DNA of 5,557 nucleotides from Alphaproteobacteria bacterium UBA3307 (GTDB lineage Bacteria > Pseudomonadota > Alphaproteobacteria > RF32 > CAG-239): the NCBI GenBank assembly GCA_002361365.1, contig DEST01000107.1, positions 1-5,557 of the forward strand. The letters run 5' to 3'. Position 1 is the first letter of the stretch, and every line of letters begins with the position of its first letter. Positions 1-5,557 of this stretch are shown here, in pieces. The notes under the pieces were generated by a model. The model saw only the letters and a list, made by a program, of their open reading frames with translations. It was not told the DNA's origin and searched no databases. Position numbers and translations under genes: made by a program.

Positions 1-3000
1 ATATTTTTAAGTATTCTCCTTATTACATTGGTGAAAATACGCTTAAAGTGCTTAGCGGTAAAGATAATTTTGCTGATGCCAGAACCGCTATTATTCAAAA
101 CGGTGGTTTAACCAATTATTCCGTCAGTTATGCGTCAAAAGAAGCATATCCGCAAGTTTACGGTATGCCGATACATAATGCGGATGATGACGAGATAGAC
201 CTTTCTCATCTGGAATTACACAACAGCTTTATGTCGCATCAGAGTTATCGTAATTGGTTGATACCAATGGAAGCTGAATTGGCGGTTATGCAAGATTTAG
301 GATATAATATTGATTTAAGAAAATATTTTGGTAAATCGTACTATTTGAATAATATGCAAGATGTGTATACCGGAGGATATTCTGAATGGAATGGTTCGGT
401 TTATACCGGCAATCCAAGCAAAACAACGCATGGTATCGGGATACATATTTATGGCAACAATAATAACATAAGACAGGCATCAGATATCATATCTGACGGA
501 GATGCTGCTATCGGTGTACGGGTAGAAGGGGTTAAAAATACTTATACTTTGCAGAGCGGAAACAAAATTTTGCTCAATGGTGATAACAGTGTGGCTTTAG
601 CCGTAACTTGGGGACGTGACCACAACATAAATGTAGAAGAAAATGCACAAATATCAGCTGGAGGTGAAAATAGTATTGCCGTTGGATTTGATTTTGGAGC
701 CAATCTTTTCGGAACTCTGAATGATGTCAGAGGTTCTTATATCAATTATAACCAATCCGAAGGTGTGAATGATGAGCCGGATTTTGAAACATCAGCAAAT
801 TTGGTGGAATATTTTAATGTTGCCGGCGTATTAAATGGTAGTCGTGCTGCAATTTACATTGCAGATAATGCTTATGTGCAAGCCATAAATATTTTGCAAG
901 GTGCTCAAATCAAAGGCGATATTATATCAGACTGGAATTCGCTTAAATCAGGTGAAAATGCCAAAGTTATGATAAAACAAGATGATGAGTGGTTTATTAA
1001 TTCATCTGAGGAAGAAAATACACTGTATTTTACTGATTTAAATGTTTCTCAGTATTTTTCCGGCAAAATTCAAGGAAATATAAATGGCGACAACGGCATA
1101 TATAATACATTACGATTGAATAACAAAGGTGATTTGTCGATTTCCGGCGAAGAAATTGCGGTAAATTCATTGATAAATGATGGCAACTTAGATGTTAATA
1201 GTATAGATATAAGCGTTGCCAAAGGTAGTATTAAAGGTACCGGAACAATCAATGTCAGCACCGGAATTTCTTTTGATGAAAAACTGGATACAATCGAAAA
1301 TACCATAAATTTGGCGTCAAATGCCGTATTTTCAACAATGAACGATAATATTCAAGATATAACCATAAATCAACTAAATACAGATAATGCTCAGTTGTAT
1401 TTTGATTTGGGAGATACCTATGATTTGCAAATGCCAAGTGCTAAAAATACGGCACAAATTGCGCAAATTAAAGTTTCTGAAAATATGGCAAAACAGCTGA
1501 AAGACGGAATTGCCGTAAAGTTGTTTGAAAATGCCGATAATATATTGAATTTGACGGATTCAACGGCTAATATTTATTATAACGGAAAGAAATATACTTT
1601 ATCTCAACATACAAACAGAAAAGATTTATTGTATGTTGATTTGAGTGATGAAAATGCAACCTTGAGCGATGCGCTTGCGGATGAAAGTACTGCAAATTAT
1701 ATTGTTACGGAAAATAAACAAACTAAAGATTTAGGAACAGTACAAGGTAATTTATTTGAAATCAGCGGTAAAGATGTAGATATCGACAATCATAAAGGTC
1801 TGACGGTTGACGGTACTAAAAATACGGATGGAACAGCATTGAAAACAGGTATTTTCAACGCAAAAGGCGCAGATGTATCTGTAATAAATAAGGGAAAACT
1901 GGCGGTTATTGCTGAAGATGACGATATCGTGCTCGGTAAACCGGAAGATAATACCTTATATATCCAAAACGGAACGGTTATACTGGATGCAAAAGACAAT
2001 AATATAAATATAAAAGGGAAAATTGCCGGCACAGATGCTCAAACAGATACTTTGACCGCTCTCGGTAATGCCGTAAATATTGCGCGAACGGATAATGTAC
2101 ACATAACTGTAAAGGCCGATGAGGTAAATATGACCGATAAGTCAGCCAATACAATATGGCAAATAAGTTTAGGCACGCTTAATGTTGAACAAGATAGTAA
2201 TTTAGCGGCCGGAAATAACCAGCTCGTTACCGAGGGCGGTAAAATCAATTTTGCTAATGGTAGCGCTAACGACATCATTTTAGGCAAAATGATTTTAAAC
2301 GCAAATACAGTAGTCGACATAGATGTTGATTTAAAAACACAATCGGCAGATCATTTCATTTTTGAAAAAAGCGATTATTTAATAAACAATGATAAGTTTT
2401 TGAAAATAGATGATATAAATATACAAGGAAAGAACGCGCTTTTGACCGATAAAGAATATTTCATTCCTTTTGTCAGTACGGATTTTCATAATGAAAATCT
2501 TTTAGGGCACGCGCAGTGGACAGGTAATTATGACATACTTACCCCGATATATAAATATAATTTAAAATACGCTGAGGACGAACAACAAGGCGGGTTTATG
2601 CTTTCAAGAGGAAATTCAAAGCAATACGAAAGTTATAATCCGGCAGTTACGGTTGCTCCGGTGGCCGCACTGGTTGGTGGATATTTATCACAACTTAATG
2701 CTTATGGTGAGGCTTTTGGGGAAATTGATACGAAAAATATTTATACCGAAAATTCGCAAGGTTTGGCTTCAGGAGATATTAAAACAAGCAAATCAGCTTG
2801 GATACGTCCATATTCAGCCTTTGAAAAAGTTGATTTAAAACACGCTCCAAAAATAAAAAATAATATGTATGGCTCATATTTTGGTGGTAGTGGTGTTATA
2901 AACGGAATATCCAACGGTTGGGAATATCAAGATTCAATTTACGCCGGATACAACACATCACGTCAAAAATATGATGGTAATTCCATACATCAATATGGTG

Positions 3001-3554
3001 TTATGTTGGGAGGATTGCGCGCTTGGTATAAAAACGACTTCTTTGTAGCCGCAACCGCTAATATTGGCGCAAATCAGGCAAAAGCCAAAACTATGTATGG
3101 CAAAGAAGATTTTTATATGTTATTGGCCGGAGCGGCTGCCAAAACCGGTTATAACTGGCGTCCGATGAGTGATAAATGGATTATTCAGGCTAATTATCAA
3201 ATGAGTTATAGTTTTGTAAATACATTTAATTATAAAAATGCTGCCGGTGTCAGAATTAAACAAGACCCGTTACATGCTCTCAATCTTGCGCCGGGAATTA
3301 AGACAATTTATAATTTTGCAAGCGGTTGGCAACCTTATATTGAAGCGCAGATGGTGTGGAGTTTGTTAAATAAAACAAGATTCAAAGCTCAAAATGCCGA
3401 ACTTCCTGAGATGAGTGTAAAGCCGTATGCTCAATATGGTATAGGTTTGCAAAAATCGTGGCAGGATAAGTTCTCGGTATATGGACAAACAATGTTTCGT
3501 AGCGGTGGCAGAAAGGGCGTAGATATCTCGGCAGAATTTAGATGGAATTTTTAA
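1..3554 (+). CDS. Autotransporter with metzincin-like N-terminal module and C-terminal outer-membrane barrel (5'-truncated)
   Basis: The reading frame is open from base 3 to a TAA stop at 3552-3554 and has no start in the window. The GTG at 48 lies inside continuous coding sequence (preceded in frame by FKYSPYYIGENTLK), so it is an internal Val, not a start; below, that codon is residue 1. Residues 1-95 resemble the end of a metzincin-like protease domain (SH at 53-54, SFMS at 60-63, QDLGYNID at 82-89). Residues 125-300 are Gly/Asn-rich beta-helix with the stretches GIGIHIYGNNNNI and GDIISDWN. Residues 340-850 are a divergent, Asn/Asp/Thr-rich beta-solenoid. Residues 865-893 form a linker helix, and about 914-1168 form the barrel, ending RWNF with a terminal Phe. 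There are no cysteines, as is usual for passengers that cross the periplasm unfolded. Inferred role: Sec-exported, type Va-secreted surface or released protein, perhaps a protease or adhesin. Signal peptide and any HExxH motif would lie upstream. Autotransporter identity is firm; substrate and function are unknown. Confidence 0.93.
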   Translation, partial: IFKYSPYYIGENTLKVLSGKDNFADARTAIIQNGGLTNYSVSYASKEAYPQVYGMPIHNADDDEIDLSHLELHNSFMSHQSYRNWLIPMEAELAVMQDLGYNIDLRKYFGKSYYLNNMQDVYTGGYSEWNGSVYTGNPSKTTHGIGIHIYGNNNNIRQASDIISDGDAAIGVRVEGVKNTYTLQSGNKILLNGDNSVALAVTWGRDHNINVEENAQISAGGENSIAVGFDFGANLFGTLNDVRGSYINYNQSEGVNDEPDFETSANLVEYFNVAGVLNGSRAAIYIADNAYVQAINILQGAQIKGDIISDWNSLKSGENAKVMIKQDDEWFINSSEEENTLYFTDLNVSQYFSGKIQGNINGDNGIYNTLRLNNKGDLSISGEEIAVNSLINDGNLDVNSIDISVAKGSIKGTGTINVSTGISFDEKLDTIENTINLASNAVFSTMNDNIQDITINQLNTDNAQLYFDLGDTYDLQMPSAKNTAQIAQIKVSENMAKQLKDGIAVKLFENADNILNLTDSTANIYYNGKKYTLSQHTNRKDLLYVDLSDENATLSDALADESTANYIVTENKQTKDLGTVQGNLFEISGKDVDIDNHKGLTVDGTKNTDGTALKTGIFNAKGADVSVINKGKLAVIAEDDDIVLGKPEDNTLYIQNGTVILDAKDNNINIKGKIAGTDAQTDTLTALGNAVNIARTDNVHITVKADEVNMTDKSANTIWQISLGTLNVEQDSNLAAGNNQLVTEGGKINFANGSANDIILGKMILNANTVVDIDVDLKTQSADHFIFEKSDYLINNDKFLKIDDINIQGKNALLTDKEYFIPFVSTDFHNENLLGHAQWTGNYDILTPIYKYNLKYAEDEQQGGFMLSRGNSKQYESYNPAVTVAPVAALVGGYLSQLNAYGEAFGEIDTKNIYTENSQGLASGDIKTSKSAWIRPYSAFEKVDLKHAPKIKNNMYGSYFGGSGVINGISNGWEYQDSIYAGYNTSRQKYDGNSIHQYGVMLGGLRAWYKNDFFVAATANIGANQAKAKTMYGKEDFYMLLAGAAAKTGYNWRPMSDKWIIQANYQMSYSFVNTFNYKNAAGVRIKQDPLHALNLAPGIKTIYNFASGWQPYIEAQMVWSLLNKTRFKAQNAELPEMSVKPYAQYGIGLQKSWQDKFSVYGQTMFRSGGRKGVDISAEFRWNF
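3..332 (+). other. C-terminal part of a metzincin-like (M8-like) protease domain within the autotransporter
   Basis: Seen: DLSHLELHNSFMSHQ (bases 198-242), then MEAELAVMQDLGYNID about ten residues later. Known: leishmanolysin-type and related metzincins place a third zinc-ligand His shortly before a Met-turn, followed by a segment of the type (T/M)xAxLxDLGYxVN that closes the domain. Here H54 (207-209) would be the third ligand and M62 (231-233) the Met-turn methionine. Inferred: this is the end of such a domain. The catalytic HExxH is not among the 76 visible residues before M62 and would have to lie upstream of the window, so activity cannot be judged. The alternative is a catalytically dead or unrelated conserved cap of the beta-helix. 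Confidence 0.5.
2640..3551 (+). other. Autotransporter translocator: linker helix plus 12-strand-type beta-barrel
   Basis: A hydrophobic/amphipathic helix (residues about 865-893, containing PVAALVGGYLSQLNAYGEAF) precedes the barrel, as expected for the alpha-helix that sits in the barrel pore. From SAWIRPY (residue 916) onward, alternating polar/hydrophobic strands with aromatic girdle residues run to the end of the protein, including YGSYFGGSGV, IYAGYN, GYNWRP, YQMSYSFVNTF, PYIEAQMVW and QYGIGLQKSW. The last strand ends VDISAEFRWNF; a C-terminal Phe on an alternating strand is the recognition signal for insertion by the Bam complex. The length of about 255 residues fits a 12-stranded type Va barrel. 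The barrel inserts in the outer membrane and exports the passenger; whether the passenger is later cleaved cannot be told. Confidence 0.9.
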
Positions 3555-3598
3555 TTTTTAAGATACGGCAACTTTTACAAAAACAATCTGTCAGCTAA

Positions 3599-4435
3599 TT
3601 ACTGTGTTAAAAAAGCATTTATTGCCTGATATAAATCATTTCTATTTTGCTGTTCTTCAAAATTATGACCTGAAGATTTGATTGTTGCTATCAGAGCATT
3701 ATCAATATGTTTTGACAGATTGCGGATATCATCTGGGTTAATAACGATATCATTTTCTGCCGCAATCAAAAGAGTTTTGGCATTGATTTGTGTAGCTAAG
3801 TTGTAAGCATCATAGTTTTTAGAACTAGTAACTACAGAAAAGGGGATAATTGCCGTTTTGTTGTTTTGTTTATCTGTATATTCATATACTCCGTTATGCT
3901 GCCACCGGCGACAGAAATCCGGCATATTTTCCATACAGGATTTTTCCCACAATTTACCGCTGACAACCGGTGTTATGGGTACTAATATGCTAACCTGCTC
4001 AGGGTACTTTGCGCTAAATTCTATTACTGAAGCACCGCCGAGAGAATGACCAACCAACGCAAACGGTTCAGTATAAAAAGGTTGTTTTTTAACCCAATCA
4101 GCAACCGTTTCCAAATCTTGAGTAAATGTTTTTAGTTCTACTTTTTCTACGTCATTATTGCCTTTTCCCAATGAATAACGTGAATCAAAAGTAACTACAA
4201 CATAATGATTATCCAAAAAAGCCTGTTTAGCCTCTTGCACCGCGGTGTGATTCATATTAGAAGCCAGTCCGTGCTGTATGATGACAAGTTTGTGAGATGA
4301 TACATTTTCCAATCCGTCGGTTCTGATAAATATATTTTCGTTTTGGGAATTTTTTATCCAAAACTCATTTGTCTGGACAGGTCTTGTGCAAGCTGATAAA
4401 AAAAGTACAAAAATGGTAATATATAATTTTTTCAT
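3599..4435 (-). CDS. Alpha/beta-hydrolase lipoprotein (esterase/lipase-like)
   Basis: A complete 278-residue gene from ATG (4433-4435) to TAA (3599-3601). The N-terminus MKKLYITIFVLFLSAC is a short lipoprotein signal peptide with lipobox LSAC and lipidated Cys16. Residue +2 is Thr, not Asp, so outer-membrane sorting is likely by the proteobacterial rule. The alpha/beta-hydrolase landmarks are in order: HG at 55-56 (oxyanion region), FDSRYSLGKG at 83-92, nucleophile elbow GHSLGG with Ser131, acid Asp229 in AAENDIVI, and His257 in SSGHNF. The length fits a single-domain serine hydrolase. Two cysteines (167, 175) flank a short insertion after the elbow that probably forms a small lid and may pair as a disulfide in the periplasm. 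Fold and triad are clear; the substrate (ester, lipid or peptide) is not. The gene lies 90 bases downstream of proS in the same direction and converges on the autotransporter gene. It is more AT-rich than proS. A carboxylesterase or dienelactone-hydrolase-like role is possible. Confidence 0.92.
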   Translation of the reverse strand: MKKLYITIFVLFLSACTRPVQTNEFWIKNSQNENIFIRTDGLENVSSHKLVIIQHGLASNMNHTAVQEAKQAFLDNHYVVVTFDSRYSLGKGNNDVEKVELKTFTQDLETVADWVKKQPFYTEPFALVGHSLGGASVIEFSAKYPEQVSILVPITPVVSGKLWEKSCMENMPDFCRRWQHNGVYEYTDKQNNKTAIIPFSVVTSSKNYDAYNLATQINAKTLLIAAENDIVINPDDIRNLSKHIDNALIATIKSSGHNFEEQQNRNDLYQAINAFLTQ

Positions 4436-4443
4436 TTATTTTA

Positions 4444-4449
4444 CTCTCT
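4444..4449 (-). promoter_or_regulatory. Probable ribosome binding site of the hydrolase lipoprotein gene
   Basis: On the minus strand AGAGAG lies 8 bases before the ATG at 4433-4435. It is purine-rich and at a normal Shine-Dalgarno distance, though it matches GGAGG only partly. The signal peptide begins right at this ATG, and no in-frame start further upstream would give a sensible leader, so the site supports this start. No convincing -35/-10 pair was found in the 90 bases up to the proS stop. Confidence 0.5.
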
Positions 4450-4525
4450 TTAACTTAAATCCAAAAATGTATTTCCCTTTTCAGCGAATAACTTGTATAC
4501 CAAGGCGATGCAAGGGCTAATGTTG

Positions 4526-5557
4526 CTAATACGAACGAGCGTAAATAACGTCCATTGTTGCCGGTTTGCCGGTCAACAGACATACGCCTTCTGTGCCGCT
4601 CTGGTCAAACGGAATGCAGCGAATGGTAATTTTCATCGACTTCAAGATTTCTTCCGTAGCCGTATCGCCGCACCATTTTCCGCGCACAAACGCGACCTTG
4701 CCCGGTTTGTCATCCTCAATCCATTCGTTGGAATTGGCAAAATATGCGGCAAATTCTTCCGGTGTTTTGATGTCGGTGCGGATGTTGTCCTGCAGACGCT
4801 TTTGCGCCTTGGCAAACATCAGTCGCTGTAATTCTTCCAGACGCTTGCCGGCGGTTTCAATAAATTCCTCGACTTTCATAATCTTTTTACCTTCCGGCTG
4901 ACCGATGAAGATACGCTCTTTAACCATCAGTCCTCCGTTTTCGATATCACGAGAACCGATTTCGCAAACCATCGGTGCGCCTTTACGTATCCATTCCCAG
5001 ACCTTATCGACACTGTTTTTATCACGATTGTCGACCTTAATACGCAGTTTTTCGCCGAATGCGGATTGTTGTTTAAGCTGGACTTGAATATTTGCTATAT
5101 AAGCCATTATTTTTTCAGCATCTTCCGGTTTTTTGATTAACGGAACAATTACAATCTGATACGGTGCAACGTGCGGTGGAACCACCATACCGTCATCATC
5201 GGCATGGCACATAATCGTACCGCCGATTAAGCGCGTGGAAACACCCCACGAGGTGGTATAAGCATATTCCAATTCATTATTCTGGTTGGTAAACTTAATA
5301 TCCGCCGACTTAGCAAAGTTTTGCCCCAAAAAGTGCGAAGTTCCGGCTTGCAAAGCTTTTCCGTCCTGCATCATGGCTTCAATGCAATAAGTATCAATTG
5401 CCCCCGGAAACTTTTCGTGCTCCGGTTTGCGGCCGACCAACACCGGCATTGCCAATGCGTTTTCGGAAAAGTCGCGATAAATTTCGAGCATTTTTACGGT
5501 TTCCGCTTCCGCTTCTTTCATAGTTGCATGCACGGTATGACCTTCCTGCCATAAAAA
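4526..5557 (-). CDS. proS: Prolyl-tRNA synthetase, archaeal/eukaryotic type (5'-truncated)
   Basis: Charges tRNA-Pro with proline in the cytoplasm using ATP (class II aminoacyl-tRNA synthetase). The frame stays open to the right edge; the first codons read FLWQEGHT, the class II motif 2 region of this family. The GTG at 5531-5533 is therefore an internal Val (residue 1 below), not a start. About 140 N-terminal residues including motif 1 are missing if the protein has the usual length near 480. Visible in order: TSHFLGQNF (65-73), motif 3 GVSTRLIGG with Arg101 (97-105), the anticodon-binding domain (about 124-225, with GAPMVCEIGSRDIENG), and the C-terminal ProRS extension (about 230-335) ending in Tyr as is typical of this type. 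Motifs 2 and 3 are too close for the YbaK-like editing insert of the common bacterial type. The zinc module keeps Cys288 (WCGD) and Cys318 but has Thr at the second and fourth ligand positions (293, 321). The TAG stop is at 4526-4528; no clear terminator follows. Confidence 0.95.
   Translation of the reverse strand, partial: FLWQEGHTVHATMKEAEAETVKMLEIYRDFSENALAMPVLVGRKPEHEKFPGAIDTYCIEAMMQDGKALQAGTSHFLGQNFAKSADIKFTNQNNELEYAYTTSWGVSTRLIGGTIMCHADDDGMVVPPHVAPYQIVIVPLIKKPEDAEKIMAYIANIQVQLKQQSAFGEKLRIKVDNRDKNSVDKVWEWIRKGAPMVCEIGSRDIENGGLMVKERIFIGQPEGKKIMKVEEFIETAGKRLEELQRLMFAKAQKRLQDNIRTDIKTPEEFAAYFANSNEWIEDDKPGKVAFVRGKWCGDTATEEILKSMKITIRCIPFDQSGTEGVCLLTGKPATMDVIYARSY

Noticed and set aside
48..50. 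GTG as the start codon of the autotransporter gene
   Set aside because: The frame is open to the left edge with family-like sequence, there is no Shine-Dalgarno before it, and no signal peptide follows it, so it is an internal Val.
286..2320. Minus-strand open frames of 60-93 codons inside the autotransporter gene, and a short + strand frame at 2653-2838
   Set aside because: They are shadows of the long frame: composition mirrors the Asn/Ile-rich coding strand, and none has a plausible start region or domain.
3555..3590. Possible bidirectional terminator between the convergent genes
   Set aside because: The only pairing joins A-rich and T-rich stretches with bulges and has almost no G-C pairs, so it is not a credible intrinsic terminator.
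4499..4516. Short direct repeat CAAGG-cgatg-CAAGG after the proS stop, with a 4-bp CTTG/CAAG hairpin beside it
   Set aside because: Too short to call a repeat element, and the hairpin is too weak and lacks a T-run, so it is not a terminator.
4450..4525. TATACA-like -10 element upstream of the hydrolase gene
   Set aside because: No -35 hexamer sits at 16-18 bases from it, and AT-rich sequence gives such matches by chance.
5531..5533. GTG as the start codon of proS
   Set aside because: The codons before it read FLWQEGHT, a core motif of archaeal-type ProRS, so the gene continues beyond the window.
4493..5554. Several open frames of 60-112 codons on the + strand opposite proS
   Set aside because: They lie antisense to a clearly conserved enzyme, overlap one another in different frames, and have no recognisable domains or ribosome binding sites.

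Overview
The window carries three protein-coding genes and almost no non-coding DNA. Two of the genes are cut by the window edges. The large type V secretion (autotransporter) protein and the lipoprotein with a lipobox point to a diderm (Gram-negative) bacterium. The architecture of the large protein is, from memory, commonest in gut- or mucosa-associated bacteria. An AT-rich host-associated proteobacterium or a similar gut lineage is therefore plausible, but the phylum cannot be fixed from this sequence alone.

Left part (1-3554, + strand): the 3' 1183 codons of a classical autotransporter whose N-terminus lies outside the window. The visible part begins in what looks like the end of a metzincin-like (leishmanolysin/M8-like) protease domain, with a candidate third zinc-ligand His and a Met-turn. 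It continues through a conserved beta-helix start and a long, low-complexity beta-solenoid passenger. It ends in a linker helix and an outer-membrane beta-barrel whose last residue is Phe. No cysteine occurs in the visible protein.

Middle (3599-4435, - strand): a complete 278-residue alpha/beta-hydrolase lipoprotein with a lipobox, a GHSLGG nucleophile elbow and a full Ser-Asp-His triad. It converges on the autotransporter gene across only 44 bases, where I see no convincing terminator.

Right part (4526-5557, - strand): the C-terminal 343 codons of an archaeal/eukaryotic-type prolyl-tRNA synthetase (proS). It is cut at class II motif 2 by the window edge. Its C-terminal zinc module keeps only two of the four expected cysteines. 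proS and the hydrolase lie in the same direction 90 bases apart, so transcription may read from one into the other.

Functionally this is a housekeeping gene (proS) beside two envelope or surface genes. Nothing links the three in one pathway, and I see no clear new multi-gene system. The points of most interest are the protease-autotransporter fusion and the half-degenerate zinc site of ProRS. I found no tRNA, rRNA, CRISPR array, insertion sequence or attachment site.
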